Positions 1 to 9,493 of a stretch of DNA of 55,412 bases are shown piece after piece. Positions within the stretch are counted from its first letter, which is position 1. Every line of letters starts with the position of its first letter. The DNA comes from Pseudomonas syringae (GTDB lineage Bacteria; Pseudomonadota; Gammaproteobacteria; Pseudomonadales; Pseudomonadaceae), in the NCBI RefSeq assembly GCF_021606685.1, contig NZ_WKCB01000034.1:1-55412 (forward strand). Reading direction: 5' to 3'. The notes under the pieces are model-generated. The model did not search any database, had not been told where the DNA came from, and saw only the letters and a program-made list of their open reading frames with translations. A program made the position numbers and the translations under genes.

Positions 1-317
1 GGCCCACGCTCCAAAGCCGGAGTGAGGGCACACCGAGCGTGAGCGAGGTGCCGAGTGTTGGGGCAAGAGCCCTTTTGGTTACTTTTGGGGCTCTTTTCCA
101 AAAGTGACCCGCTGTAAGAGCGGAACCAATATCAGCCATGACCCCAACAACGGATATGCCCCCCAATCCCCCAGCCACACTTTCTGCCGCCCACAGCCCC
201 ATCCTAAAGCGCTTCACCCCCCAAAAGCCCCCTAAAAGCGCACAAACAAAGGCCTTGCCCAAGCCTGGCGCGCACCGCAAAGTCTGCTGAGCCCAGCCAC
301 CAAAACGGTGGTTTGTA
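1..317. repeat. Non-coding left edge with a hairpin-containing dispersed-type repeat
   Basis: I see no convincing gene before the HAD gene at 450. Positions 77-88 (GGTTACTTTTGG) and 98-109 (CCAAAAGTGACC) form a 12-bp stem with one G-T wobble around a 9-nt loop. The surrounding 1-130 segment resembles, from memory, a sequence found many times in P. fluorescens-group genomes. The segment 130-317 is C/A-rich on this strand and shows no codon bias. The repeat identity is recollection; the hairpin is directly visible. Confidence 0.45.
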
Positions 318-449
318 TTGAGTGAAGGTCGTTTTAGACGGCATATGCTGATTTCACAGTGGTGTAATGAAGCTGTGCTGCAACGAGGCCGACGCGCCGC
401 CAGGGCAGCGAACGCTTGCCACACTCAACTGACTTCAGGACCGCACTCA

Positions 450-1118
450 ATGAGCTTTCTTCGTCCCAAATTCATTACGTTCGACTGCTACGGTACGCTG
501 ACCAACTTCCATATGGGCACCATGACCCGCGAGCTGTTCGCCGATCGCATCAAGCCCGAACAGATGGACCAGTTCGTCAAGGACTTCTCGGCCTACCGCC
601 TCGACCAGGTCATGGGCGACTGGCGCCCGTACGACGAAATCCTCAAGACCGCCCTGGCCCGTACCTGCAAGCGCTGGGGTATCGACTATCGCGAGGAAGG
701 CCAACTGTATTACGACGCCGTGCCAACCTGGGGCCCGCATGCGGATGTGCCGGCGGGCCTGTCGAAGATCGCCGACAAGATCCCCCTGGTGATTTTCTCC
801 AACGCCAGCGACAGCCAGATCATGTCCAACGTCGACAAGCTCGGTGCGCCGTTCCACAAGGTGTTCACCGCTGAACAGGCACAGGCCTACAAGCCGCGTC
901 TGGCGGCTTTCGAGTTCATGCTCGACAACCTCGGGTGCGGCCCGGAAGACATCTTGCATGTGTCTTCCAGCTTCCGTTATGACCTGATGCCGGCGCATGA
1001 CATGAAGATCAAAAACAAGGCCTTCGTTGCCCGTGGTCACGAAGTGCCGGCCAATGCGTTCTACGGTTATCAGCAAATCACCGATATCGGTGGGCTGCCG
1101 GCGTTGGTCGGTCTGTAA
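450..1118 (+). CDS. HAD-superfamily hydrolase, type II haloacid dehalogenase-like
   Basis: A 222-residue soluble HAD hydrolase of about the length of the L-2-haloacid dehalogenase-like group. The N-terminal motif FDCYGTL carries the nucleophile Asp12. The serine/asparagine motif FSNAS lies near residue 113, a KPR lysine motif follows, and a late motif contains SSSFRYD. I chose ATG450 because AGGA sits about 9 bases upstream and the HAD fold begins there; an in-frame ATG about 130 bases earlier would add an unrelated arginine-rich leader. It is the first gene of a plus-strand catabolic block and lies 19 bases before a flavoprotein gene, so it is probably co-transcribed. The substrate is unknown. 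The family includes phosphatases and phosphonatases as well as dehalogenases, so dehalogenase is a family label only. Confidence 0.85.
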   Translation: MSFLRPKFITFDCYGTLTNFHMGTMTRELFADRIKPEQMDQFVKDFSAYRLDQVMGDWRPYDEILKTALARTCKRWGIDYREEGQLYYDAVPTWGPHADVPAGLSKIADKIPLVIFSNASDSQIMSNVDKLGAPFHKVFTAEQAQAYKPRLAAFEFMLDNLGCGPEDILHVSSSFRYDLMPAHDMKIKNKAFVARGHEVPANAFYGYQQITDIGGLPALVGL

Positions 1119-1137
1119 CGCAAACAAGGGGTAAGAC

Positions 1138-2412
1138 ATGGGCAGCGAATCCTATTGGCTCGACACCGCACCGGCGTTTACCGGTGCCCAGCTGGGCGGT
1201 TTGCCCCAGCAGGTCGATGTGGCTGTGGTCGGCGGTGGGTTCACCGGCCTGGCGGCGGCGCGGGCGTTGGCGCTCAAGGGCGCCAGTGTGGTGGTGCTGG
1301 ATGCCGGGCGGGTGATCGGCGAGGCCTCGGGGCGCAACGGTGGGCAGTGCAACACCGGGGTGGCCCAGGACTATGCCGGGCTGCACGCCAGCCTCGGGGC
1401 CGCCAAGGCGCGTGCGTATTACCAGGCCTATGAAAGTGCGGTGCACACCGTGGTGTCACTGGTGGAGCAGGAAGGGATCGCCTGCGACATGGTGCGCAAC
1501 GGCAAGCTCAAGTTGGCGGCCAAGCCGCTGCACTATGAAGGCCTGGCCCGCACCTGCGAGCTGATCCGCCGGGAGGTGGATGCCGATGTCGAACTGCTCA
1601 GCGCTGCGCAGACTCACGCTGAAGTCAATTCGGCGCAGTTCCATGGGGGCTTGCTGCAACGCAATGGCGTGCAGATGCATGTCGGTCGCTTCGGTGTCGG
1701 TTTGGCCGAGGCGGCGGCGCGGCGTGGCGCGATGATTTACGAGCACACCCAGGTCAAGGACTGGAAGGCCCAGGCCGGCGGTTATCAGGTCAACACCGCC
1801 AAGGGCTCGCTGCACGCCGGGCAAGTGCTGCTGGCCACCGGCGCCTGCCAGCATGGCGACCTCGGTTGGTACCGTCGGCGCATCGTGCCGGTGGGCAGTT
1901 TTGTGATCGCCACCCAAGTCTTGCCCCAGGCGCTGATCGACCAATTGCTGCCGCAGCACCGCGCCTATGTGACCAGCCGCATGATCGGCAACTATTTTCG
2001 CCTGACCCCGGATAACCGCCTGCTGTTTGGCGGGCGTGCGCGGTTTGCGATGTCCGACAGCGTCTCCGACGCCAAGAGCGGCAAGGTGCTGCAAGCGGCC
2101 ATGCTCAACATGTTCCCGCAGTTGGCGGGCGTGAAGATCGACTACTGCTGGGGTGGCCTGGTGGACATGACGTCCGACCGCCTGCCCCGCGCCGGCCAGC
2201 ATGGCGGCGTGTTCCACTCCATGGGCTACAGCGGCCATGGCGTACAGATGTCGGTGCACATGGGCCAGGTGATGGCCGAGGTCATGGCCGGCAATGTCGC
2301 GGCCAATCCATGGCGCGAGCTGGAATGGCCAGCGATCCCCGGGCATTTCGGCAAGCCCTGGTTCCTGCCGTTCGTGGGCGCCTATTACCGCTTCCAGGAC
2401 TATTTGCACTGA
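1138..2412 (+). CDS. FAD-dependent amine oxidoreductase, DAO family, PuuB-like
   Basis: A 424-residue flavoprotein of the D-amino-acid-oxidase/glycine-oxidase fold. The dinucleotide-binding motif VGGGFTG is at residues 31-37, and GRNGGQC near residue 65 is typical of gamma-glutamylputrescine oxidase (PuuB)-like enzymes. The C-terminal segment SMGYSGHGVQMS matches the family's FAD-contacting end. Members oxidise secondary or primary amines with release of ammonia or an amine and hydrogen peroxide. There is no signal peptide, so the enzyme should be cytoplasmic. It follows the HAD gene and precedes a binding-protein gene of an ABC importer, suggesting that it acts on an imported amine or an intermediate. 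The exact substrate cannot be read from the sequence. Length and motifs appear intact. Confidence 0.9.
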   Translation: MGSESYWLDTAPAFTGAQLGGLPQQVDVAVVGGGFTGLAAARALALKGASVVVLDAGRVIGEASGRNGGQCNTGVAQDYAGLHASLGAAKARAYYQAYESAVHTVVSLVEQEGIACDMVRNGKLKLAAKPLHYEGLARTCELIRREVDADVELLSAAQTHAEVNSAQFHGGLLQRNGVQMHVGRFGVGLAEAAARRGAMIYEHTQVKDWKAQAGGYQVNTAKGSLHAGQVLLATGACQHGDLGWYRRRIVPVGSFVIATQVLPQALIDQLLPQHRAYVTSRMIGNYFRLTPDNRLLFGGRARFAMSDSVSDAKSGKVLQAAMLNMFPQLAGVKIDYCWGGLVDMTSDRLPRAGQHGGVFHSMGYSGHGVQMSVHMGQVMAEVMAGNVAANPWRELEWPAIPGHFGKPWFLPFVGAYYRFQDYLH

Positions 2413-2507
2413 GTTGCCGTTGTTGCGTCACCGTCGTTTGTGTTTCCAGGACGCTCCGGACATCCGTGAGCACTCGATTCTTCCGATTATCGACAGGTAG
2501 CCTTGCT

Positions 2508-4145
2508 ATGACTGACAACAAAAACATCCCCGAGCTTATTTCCGGTCAGGAAAGCCTGCGGGTATTCGAAAGCCTCAATCGCGGCATGTCGCGCCGTAAC
2601 GCGCTGCAAATGCTCGGCGTGGCCGGTGTGGCCGCCGCCGGTGCGGGCAGCCTGTTTGGCGTTGCCGGCAAGGTGTTCGCCGATGACGCAGTCGCAGCGG
2701 GCAAGGGCAAGCCCGGCGGCAAGATTCGTGTCGCCGGCATGTCCAGTTCCACCGCCGACACCCTCGACCCGGCCAAGGGCGCACTGTCCACCGACTATGC
2801 CCGTCACTACATGTTCTACAACGGCCTGACCCGTTTCGATAAGCACCTGGTGCCGCAATTGGAACTCGCCGAGCGCATCGACAACAGCGATGCGACCGTG
2901 TGGACCATCACCCTGCGCAAAGACGTGACCTTCCACAACGGCAAGAGCCTCACCGCCGCCGACGTAGTGTTCTCCCTGGGTCGCCACAAAGACCCGCTGA
3001 CCGGCTCCAAGGTCATGCCGTTGATGGAGCAGTTCGTCGAGGTCAAGGCCAGCGGGCCGAACGAGGTGCAGATCCGCCTCAGCGCGCCCAACGCCGAGTT
3101 GCCATCGATTCTCGCCGTGTCGCACCTGTTGATCGTTCCCGAAGGCACCACCGACTTCAGCAAAGGCATCGGCACCGGGCCGTTCACGGTGGGTGAATTC
3201 AAGCCCGGCGTGCGCTCGGTGGCGGTGCGCAACAAGAACTACTGGAAACCCGGCCTGCCGTACCTCGACGAGATCGAGTTCATCGCCATCGCCGACGAGC
3301 CATCGCGGGTCAACGCGCTGTTGTCGGGTGACGTGCACATGATCAACGAGGTCAACCCGCGCTCCACCGACCGTATCGGCAAGAGCGCCAAGCACCGGGT
3401 CGTCGATGCGCCGTCCGGCAACTACACTGACTTGATCATTCGACAGGACCAACTGCCCGGCAAGAATCCGGACTTCACCCAGGCCATGAAACTGCTGCTG
3501 GACCGTGAGCAGGTCAAGTCGGCAGTGTTCCGTGGCTTTGCCGTCGTCGGCAACGACCACCCCATTGCGCCCGGTTCGCGTTACTTCAACAGCGACTTGC
3601 CGCAGACGGTCTACGACCCCGAAAAAGCCAAATTCCTGCTCAAGAAGGCCGGCATGGAAAGCATCACCATGCCCGTGATGGCGTCGCCTGCCGCCACCGG
3701 TTCGGTGGACATCGCCGTGCTGTTGCAGCAGTCGGCGAAACAGGCCGGCCTCAAGCTGGACGTGAACCGCCTGCCGAGTGACGGCTACTGGTCCAACCAT
3801 TGGATGAAGCACCCGTTGAGCTTCGGCAACATCAACCCACGGCCGAATGCCGACGTGATGTTCTCGCAGTTCTTCCAGTCCAAGGCGCCGTGGAACGAGT
3901 CCGGCTGGCAGAACGATCAGTTCGACCAACTGCTGATGCTGGCCCGAGGCGAAACCGACGACGCCAAACGCGCCAAGATGTATGGCGACATGCAGACCCT
4001 GGTCCATGACCACTGCGGTATCGGCATCCCGGTGTTCATCAGCAACATCGACGGCGTCGACCAACGCATCAAGGGCTATGACAGCAACCCGCTGGGCGGT
4101 TTCATGGGCTACATGTTTGCCGAGCAGGTGTGGTTGGACGCTTGA
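2508..4145 (+). CDS. ABC transporter periplasmic substrate-binding protein, peptide/opine family (SBP_bac_5)
   Basis: A 545-residue extracytoplasmic binding protein of the DppA/OppA-NikA class. Residues 28-59 look like a Tat signal: SRRNALQML followed by an alanine-rich hydrophobic stretch ending near VFA. Export of a folded or cofactor-loaded protein through Tat is therefore predicted. The mature part has the family sequences TWTITLRKDVTFHNG and SLTAADVVFSL. I chose ATG2508 because it gives a twin-arginine leader; upstream in-frame codons overlap the preceding gene's end. It is followed by two permease genes and a fused ATPase gene, which together form one complete importer. Likely ligands, by family, are dipeptides, opines or other amino-acid conjugates. 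The enzymes around it favour a conjugate over an ordinary peptide. Confidence 0.9.
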   Translation: MTDNKNIPELISGQESLRVFESLNRGMSRRNALQMLGVAGVAAAGAGSLFGVAGKVFADDAVAAGKGKPGGKIRVAGMSSSTADTLDPAKGALSTDYARHYMFYNGLTRFDKHLVPQLELAERIDNSDATVWTITLRKDVTFHNGKSLTAADVVFSLGRHKDPLTGSKVMPLMEQFVEVKASGPNEVQIRLSAPNAELPSILAVSHLLIVPEGTTDFSKGIGTGPFTVGEFKPGVRSVAVRNKNYWKPGLPYLDEIEFIAIADEPSRVNALLSGDVHMINEVNPRSTDRIGKSAKHRVVDAPSGNYTDLIIRQDQLPGKNPDFTQAMKLLLDREQVKSAVFRGFAVVGNDHPIAPGSRYFNSDLPQTVYDPEKAKFLLKKAGMESITMPVMASPAATGSVDIAVLLQQSAKQAGLKLDVNRLPSDGYWSNHWMKHPLSFGNINPRPNADVMFSQFFQSKAPWNESGWQNDQFDQLLMLARGETDDAKRAKMYGDMQTLVHDHCGIGIPVFISNIDGVDQRIKGYDSNPLGGFMGYMFAEQVWLDA

Positions 4146-4158
4146 GGAGGGCAGTACG

Positions 4159-5115
4159 ATGAATAGCAATACACTGTGGTTGATCGGCCGGCGCCTGGGC
4201 GCAGGGGTCGTGACCTTGTTGATCGTGTCCATGGTCGTGTTCGCGATCACGGCTGTACTGCCGGGGGACGCGGCGCAACAATCCCTTGGCCAGTTCGCAA
4301 CCCCTGAACAGGTGGCGGCACTGCGCCTGAAACTGGGGTTGGACCAGCCCGGTGTGTTGCGGTACCTGCACTGGTTGATGAGCCTGCTCACCGGTGACAT
4401 GGGCGTGTCGGTTTCCAACGCCATGCCGGTGGGTGAGCTGATGGCGGGCCGTGTGCCCAATACCCTGATGCTGGCCGGTGCGACGGCGCTGGTCTCGGTG
4501 CCGGTGGCCCTGGTGTTGGGCATCGGTTCGGCGATGGGCCGGGGCGGGCGCATTGACAGCTGCCTGAGCTTTGTCACCCTGGCCATGGTCGCGGTGCCGG
4601 AGTTTCTGGTGGCGACCCTGGCGGTGCTGATTTTTGCGGTCAACCTCGGCTGGTTGTCGGCCCTGTCTTACGCCAGTGACATCAGCTCACCGCTGCAATT
4701 CATGCGCACCTATGCCTTGCCGGTGATGACGCTGTGCTGCGTGATCGTCGCGCAAATGGCGCGCATGACCCGCGCCGCCGTGATCGACCAGCTCGACAGC
4801 CCCTACGTGGAAATGGCCCGCCTCAAAGGCGTCAGCCCGATCCGCATTGTGCTGCGCCACGCGTTGCCCAATGCCATCGGGCCGATTGCCAATGCCATCG
4901 CCTTGAGCCTCTCGTACCTGTTGGGCGGGGTGGTGATCGTCGAAACCATCTTCAACTACCCCGGCATTGCCAGCTTGATGGTCGATGCCGTGACCAACCG
5001 CGACATGGCACTGGTGCAGGCCTGCACCATGCTGTTCTGCGCGGCTTACCTGGCGTTGGTGCTGCTCGCCGACCTGTGTGCAATCCTGTCCAATCCGAGG
5101 CTGAGAAACCAATGA
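4159..5115 (+). CDS. ABC transporter permease, DppB-like
   Basis: A 318-residue inner-membrane permease with about six hydrophobic segments. It begins with the first membrane helix near residues 14-36, as expected for the DppB/OppB subunit. The cytoplasmic EAA-type loop that docks on the ATPase is visible as EMARLKGVSPIRIVLRHALP. The ribosome site GAGGAGGG lies 7-14 bases before ATG4159, in the gap after the binding-protein gene. It overlaps the next permease gene by four bases (ATGA), so the two should be translationally coupled. The pair would form the heterodimeric channel of the importer whose binding protein is encoded just upstream. Confidence 0.92.
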   Translation: MNSNTLWLIGRRLGAGVVTLLIVSMVVFAITAVLPGDAAQQSLGQFATPEQVAALRLKLGLDQPGVLRYLHWLMSLLTGDMGVSVSNAMPVGELMAGRVPNTLMLAGATALVSVPVALVLGIGSAMGRGGRIDSCLSFVTLAMVAVPEFLVATLAVLIFAVNLGWLSALSYASDISSPLQFMRTYALPVMTLCCVIVAQMARMTRAAVIDQLDSPYVEMARLKGVSPIRIVLRHALPNAIGPIANAIALSLSYLLGGVVIVETIFNYPGIASLMVDAVTNRDMALVQACTMLFCAAYLALVLLADLCAILSNPRLRNQ

Positions 5116-5987
5116 ACAACCTCATTGCGAAGTCAAAGCCTGTGTCTTCCGCCCTGGCACTCGCCAAGGTTTCCAGCGCGCCGTCCTGGTTGGGCCTGCT
5201 GGGTGCCGTGGTGTGCGTGGCCTGGTTGCTGGTGGCGCTGTTCGGCCCGTGGCTGGCCCCCCACCCGGTGGGCGAGGTGGTGTCCGATAACATTTTTGAA
5301 GGCTTCAGCCTGGCGCACCCGTTCGGCACCGATTACCTGGGCCGCGACATGCTCAGCCGCGTGCTGGTAGGCGCCCGGTTCACCGTTGGCCTGGCGCTGG
5401 TCGCGGCGTTACTGGCGAGCACCTTTGGCACCGGTTGCGCGCTGCTGTCGGTGGTTTCGCCCAAGTGGCTGGACGAAATCATCAGCCGCATCATGGACGC
5501 CTTCATTTCGATCCCGAGCAAAATGCTCGCGTTGATCATGGTGTCGGCCTTTGGCTCATCAGTCACGCTGCTGATCTGCACCGCTGTGATCAGCTATATC
5601 CCGGGCTCGTTCCGCGTGGCGCGCAGCATGGCGGTGAACATTGAGGCCCTGGAGTACGTGCAAGTGGCACGCACGCGCGGCGAACGCCGGCTCTACGTGG
5701 CGTGCGTCGAGATCCTGCCGAACATGCTCAACCCGGTGTTGACCGACCTGGGCCTGCGCTTCGGCTACATCGTATTGTTGCTCAGCGGTATGAGTTTTCT
5801 TGGGCTTGGCGTGCAACCACCGGACGCCGACCTGGGCTCCCTGGTGCGCGAGAACATCGGCGGCCTGAACCAGGGCGCGATGGCGATCATCATTCCGGCC
5901 CTGGCCATCGGCACGCTGACCATCGGTGTGAATCTGTTGATCGACTACCTGTCTTCACGACGTAGTCGACGCACGGGAGGCCATTGA
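5112..5987 (+). CDS. ABC transporter permease, DppC-like
   Basis: A 291-residue permease of the DppC/OppC type. It has a short cytoplasmic N-terminus, a first membrane helix near residues 27-47, a periplasmic loop with the family signature HPFGTDYLGRDMLSRV, and then five further hydrophobic segments. The ATPase-coupling loop EYVQVARTRGERRLY is present. Start ATG5112 overlaps the stop of the DppB-like gene by four bases. One base separates its stop from the ATPase gene. Together with the neighbouring permease it makes the membrane channel of the presumed amino-acid-conjugate importer. Confidence 0.92.
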   Translation: MNNLIAKSKPVSSALALAKVSSAPSWLGLLGAVVCVAWLLVALFGPWLAPHPVGEVVSDNIFEGFSLAHPFGTDYLGRDMLSRVLVGARFTVGLALVAALLASTFGTGCALLSVVSPKWLDEIISRIMDAFISIPSKMLALIMVSAFGSSVTLLICTAVISYIPGSFRVARSMAVNIEALEYVQVARTRGERRLYVACVEILPNMLNPVLTDLGLRFGYIVLLLSGMSFLGLGVQPPDADLGSLVRENIGGLNQGAMAIIIPALAIGTLTIGVNLLIDYLSSRRSRRTGGH

Positions 5988-5988
5988 T

Positions 5989-7830
5989 ATGAGCGAATTA
6001 ATTCGCGTCGAAGACCTGCGCGTGGTCGCCTGTGGCGAGCACGGCGAGGTAGAAATCGTCAAAGGCGTGAGCTTTGCCCTGGAAAAAGGCGAAGTGCTGG
6101 CGCTGATCGGTGAATCGGGCTCGGGCAAGACCACCATCGCCCTGGCGCTGCTCGGCTATGCGCGGCGCGGTTGTCGTTTGTCCGGCGGGGTGGTGCAGGT
6201 CGGTGAACACGACATGCTCGCGCTGAGTGAAAAACAGCTGCAGGGCCTGCGTGGCAACCGCGTGTCCTATATCGCCCAGAGCGCCGCCGCGGCCTTCAAC
6301 CCGGCGAAAAAACTTATCGATCAGGTGGTGGAGGGCGCCCTGATCCATGGCCTCGGCACCCGCGCCGCACTGGAGGCCAAGGCCATCGGCCTGTTCCGCG
6401 ACCTGGCGCTGCCCAACCCCGAGCGCATCGGTCGGCGCTACCCGCACCAGGTGTCCGGCGGGCAACTGCAACGGGTGATGGCGGCGATGGCGTTGATCAG
6501 CGACCCGCTGCTGGTCGTGCTCGACGAACCGACCACCGCGCTGGACGTGACCACCCAGATCGACGTGCTGCGCGCGTTCAAACGTGTAGTGCGCGAACGT
6601 GGCGCGACGGCGGTCTACGTGTCCCATGACTTGGCCGTGGTCGCGCAGATGGCCGACCAGATCGTGGTGCTCAACGGCGGGCAAATCCTCGAGCAGAGCG
6701 CCACGGCGCCGCTGCTCAAGACCCCGACCCACGAGTACACCCGCAGCCTGTTGGCCGCTGCCCGGCCAGACACCACGTTGCGTGCGCCCTGCGGGCTGGC
6801 CCAGGACGTACCGTTGCTGACCATCACTGGCCTGACCGCAGGCTACGGCAACAAGAACATGCAGGGCATGCCCGCGATTCGGGTGCTCGAAGACATTGAC
6901 CTGAGCGTGCGTCGCGGCCAGGCCATCGGCGTGATCGGTGAGTCGGGCTCCGGCAAGTCCACCCTGGCGCGTGTGGTGGCCGGGCTGCTGACCCCGGCCA
7001 TCGGCGGGCTGACGTTCGACGGTGAACCGTTGGGCGGCAGCCTGTCCGAGCGTACGCCGGAGCAATTTCGACGCATCCAGATGGTGTTCCAGAATGCCGA
7101 CACTGCACTCAACCCGATGCACAGCGTGGCAACCATCCTCAGCCGTCCGTTGAAGATGTATTTCGGCCTCAAGGGCGCCGCCTTGCAGGCGCGTATCGGC
7201 GAACTGCTCGACCTGGTGCGCCTGCCGCGTGACCTGGCCGAGCGCCGCCCCAACGAGCTGTCCGGCGGGCAGAAGCAGCGGGTCAACCTGGCTCGGGCGC
7301 TGGCCGCCAAGCCTGATTTGATCCTGTGCGACGAAGTCACCTCGGCCCTCGACACCGTGGTGGGCGCGGCCATCCTGGAACTGCTGCGCGACCTGCGCCA
7401 GCAACTGGGCGTGTCCTACCTCTTTATCAGCCACGACATCTCCACCGTGCGCGCGCTGTGCGACGACATTGTGGTGATGTACAGCGGCCACAAGGTGCAG
7501 GCCGGCAGCCGGCAGTCGTTTGCCGAGCCGCCGTTCCACCCCTACACCGACCTGTTGATTCACTCGGTGCCTGAGCTGCGCCAGGGCTGGCTGGAAACCT
7601 GCGGCGCCACCAGCAGCGCGCTGCCGCCGATTGGCGAGCGCGCCAACGTGCCCGAGCTGTGCACCTTCCTCAATCGCTGTCCGGTGCGCGTCGACGGCCT
7701 GTGCAACCGCACCGCGCCGAGCCGCCGCCGCCTGGACAACGGCGGTGAAATCCTGTGTCACCACGACAGCGCCCAGTTGCTGAATACCCAGCAGGGCGTC
7801 ACTACTATCAGCTTGGGAGCCTACGCATGA
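5989..7830 (+). CDS. Fused dual ATPase of a peptide/opine-type ABC transporter (DppD-DppF fusion)
   Basis: A 613-residue protein with two complete nucleotide-binding domains, so one chain replaces the usual DppD and DppF pair. Domain 1 has Walker A GESGSGKT at 41-48, signature VSGGQLQ near 164 and Walker B VVLDEPT. Domain 2 has Walker [10 protein letters not shown] at 317-325, signature LSGGQKQ near 424 and a Walker B variant [12 protein letters not shown]. The oligopeptide-transporter C-terminal cysteine pattern appears around residues 555-590 (CTFLNRCPV then LCNR). The gene overlaps the following ferredoxin-like gene by four bases, tying transport to the dehydrogenase that follows. Fused ATPases of this kind occur in several peptide and opine importers. 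Confidence 0.92.
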   Translation: MSELIRVEDLRVVACGEHGEVEIVKGVSFALEKGEVLALIGESGSGKTTIALALLGYARRGCRLSGGVVQVGEHDMLALSEKQLQGLRGNRVSYIAQSAAAAFNPAKKLIDQVVEGALIHGLGTRAALEAKAIGLFRDLALPNPERIGRRYPHQVSGGQLQRVMAAMALISDPLLVVLDEPTTALDVTTQIDVLRAFKRVVRERGATAVYVSHDLAVVAQMADQIVVLNGGQILEQSATAPLLKTPTHEYTRSLLAAARPDTTLRAPCGLAQDVPLLTITGLTAGYGNKNMQGMPAIRVLEDIDLSVRRGQAIGVIGESGSGKSTLARVVAGLLTPAIGGLTFDGEPLGGSLSERTPEQFRRIQMVFQNADTALNPMHSVATILSRPLKMYFGLKGAALQARIGELLDLVRLPRDLAERRPNELSGGQKQRVNLARALAAKPDLILCDEVTSALDTVVGAAILELLRDLRQQLGVSYLFISHDISTVRALCDDIVVMYSGHKVQAGSRQSFAEPPFHPYTDLLIHSVPELRQGWLETCGATSSALPPIGERANVPELCTFLNRCPVRVDGLCNRTAPSRRRLDNGGEILCHHDSAQLLNTQQGVTTISLGAYA

Positions 7831-8135
7831 ACGGGCGTTTTGTGAGGCTGGCCGAACAGGGCCGGCCGACGGTCAGCCTGACCGTGGATGGCGCACCCAT
7901 CGAAGCGTTGCAGGGCGATACCCTGATGGTCGCACTGCTGACCCAGGGCAACGCCCTGCGCCAATCCGAATTCGACAACGGGCGCCGCGCCGGTTTTTGC
8001 CTGATGGGCGCGTGCCAGGACTGCTGGGTGTGGACCCGCACCGGCGAACGCCTGCGCGCCTGCTCCAATGAAGTCCGCGACGGGCTGGATATTGTCACCA
8101 CACAACCGGAGGCAACATGGCCACTGCACGGGTAG
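7827..8135 (+). CDS. (2Fe-2S)-binding small subunit of a three-component dehydrogenase (HcnA/SoxA-N-like)
   Basis: A 102-residue protein with a plant-ferredoxin-like fold. The cysteines are C58, C63, C66 (CLMGACQDC) and C79. It matches the small subunit of heterotrimeric dehydrogenases such as HcnABC, opine oxidase and D-hydroxyproline dehydrogenase, where it carries electrons between two flavin subunits. ATG7827 overlaps the ATPase stop by four bases, and its own end overlaps the next subunit gene by 19 bases. The order small-large-beta is the order seen for hcnABC. Cyanide synthesis is not favoured, because the neighbours are an importer and catabolic enzymes. Confidence 0.88.
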   Translation: MNGRFVRLAEQGRPTVSLTVDGAPIEALQGDTLMVALLTQGNALRQSEFDNGRRAGFCLMGACQDCWVWTRTGERLRACSNEVRDGLDIVTTQPEATWPLHG

Positions 8136-9493
8136 TCATAGTCGGCGCCGGACCGGCCGGGGTTCGCTGCGCCGAAACCTTGCTGGCGGCCGGTATCAAG
8201 CCGATCCTGATCGATGAAAACCGTCGCGACGGCGGGCAGATCTACCGTCGCCAGCCCGAGGGTTTCACCCGCGACTACACCACCCTGTATGGCACTGAAG
8301 CCGCCAAGGCCTGGGACCTGCACCAGAGTTTCGACCGCCTGCGCGGCGCCATCGACTACCGCCCCAACACCCTGGTGTGGAACCTCACGCCGGGGCAGTT
8401 GTGCTGCGCCAGCGAGGGCCGCCACTGCACGCTGGATTACGACGCGCTGATTCTCTGCACCGGCGCCACCGACCGTTTGATGCCCATCGAGGGTTGGCAA
8501 CTGGCGGGCACCTACAGCCTCGGCGGCGCGCAGATCGCGCTGAAAAACCAGGCCGTGTCCATCGGCCATCGCGTGGTGTTCATGGGCAGCGGGCCGTTGC
8601 TCTACCTGGTCGCCAGCCAATACATAAAAGCCGGTGCAGAGGTGGCGGCGGTGCTCGACACCTCGCCGCTGAGCCTGCGGATCAAGGCATTGCCCAAGCT
8701 GCTGGCGCGGCCGGGTGTGCTGTTCACCGGGCTCAAGCTGTTGGCGCAACTGTACCGGGCCAAGGTCGCGGTGCACCTGGGCATCAAGCCGTTGCAAGTG
8801 CTCGGCGATGCGGCGAATGGCGTGATGGGCGTGCGGTTCACCACGGGCAGCGGGCGGACCGAAACGGTGCAGGCCGATGCCGTCGCGCTGGGTTACCACC
8901 TGCGCCCGGAAACCCAGCTGGGCGATCTGGCTGGGTGCGCCATGGCGTTCGACCAGGCGTCCAGCCAATGGTGGCTGGCCACGGACGCCGCCGGGCGCAC
9001 CTCGGTGAAGGGCGTGTATGCGGCCGGTGACGGCGCGAAAATTCGTGGCGCGGATGCCGCCGAGCACGCCGGGCGTCTGGTCGCGTTGGCACTGCTGGAA
9101 GACCTGCAGCAGCCGGTCGACGCCGGGTTGCGTGACGAGCAACAGCAAGCGCTGGCGGTGATGGACCAGTTCCGCCTCGGCCTGGCCCAGGCGTTCCCCT
9201 GGCCCAGCGAGCAGGCCCAGACGCTGCCCGACAGCGCCATTGTGTGCCGTTGCGAAATGATCAGCGCCGGTGAACTGCGGCGCACGGTGCGTGAAAAGGG
9301 CGCCTGCGAAGTCAATCGCGCCAAGGCCTTCAGCCGTGTCGGCATGGGCCGTTGCCAGGGCCGTTATTGCTCCCAGGCCGGGGCCGAGGTGATTGCCGCT
9401 GCAGCCGGTGTGCAGGTGCAGGAGGTCGGTCGCCAGCGCGGCCAGGCACCGGTAAAACCCTTGTCGATGCTCACCGAGGAGGTTGCGCCATGA
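8117..9493 (+). CDS. FAD/NAD(P)-binding large subunit with BFD-type [2Fe-2S] domain (HcnB/OoxA-like)
   Basis: A 458-residue flavoprotein. The N-terminal Rossmann motif GAGPAG is at residues 10-15 and a second nucleotide-binding segment begins near residue 155 (VVFMGSGPLLY). The C-terminal bacterioferredoxin-like domain has cysteines C377, C379, C413 and C418 (CRC and CQGRYC). This is the architecture of the alpha subunit of opine oxidase, HcnB and related amino-acid dehydrogenases, which take electrons from the beta-subunit flavin. The start overlaps the ferredoxin-like gene and the end overlaps the beta-subunit gene by four bases, so the three subunits should be made together in equal amounts. 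The substrate specificity of the trimer is set mainly by the beta subunit. Confidence 0.9.
   Translation: MATARVVIVGAGPAGVRCAETLLAAGIKPILIDENRRDGGQIYRRQPEGFTRDYTTLYGTEAAKAWDLHQSFDRLRGAIDYRPNTLVWNLTPGQLCCASEGRHCTLDYDALILCTGATDRLMPIEGWQLAGTYSLGGAQIALKNQAVSIGHRVVFMGSGPLLYLVASQYIKAGAEVAAVLDTSPLSLRIKALPKLLARPGVLFTGLKLLAQLYRAKVAVHLGIKPLQVLGDAANGVMGVRFTTGSGRTETVQADAVALGYHLRPETQLGDLAGCAMAFDQASSQWWLATDAAGRTSVKGVYAAGDGAKIRGADAAEHAGRLVALALLEDLQQPVDAGLRDEQQQALAVMDQFRLGLAQAFPWPSEQAQTLPDSAIVCRCEMISAGELRRTVREKGACEVNRAKAFSRVGMGRCQGRYCSQAGAEVIAAAAGVQVQEVGRQRGQAPVKPLSMLTEEVAP

Noticed and set aside
2487..4643. Long minus-strand open frame of about 718 codons opposite the ABC binding-protein and permease genes
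   Set aside because: Its translation is low-complexity His/Val/Gly/Arg-rich, typical of the antisense of GC-biased genes, and it runs over two well-supported plus-strand genes.
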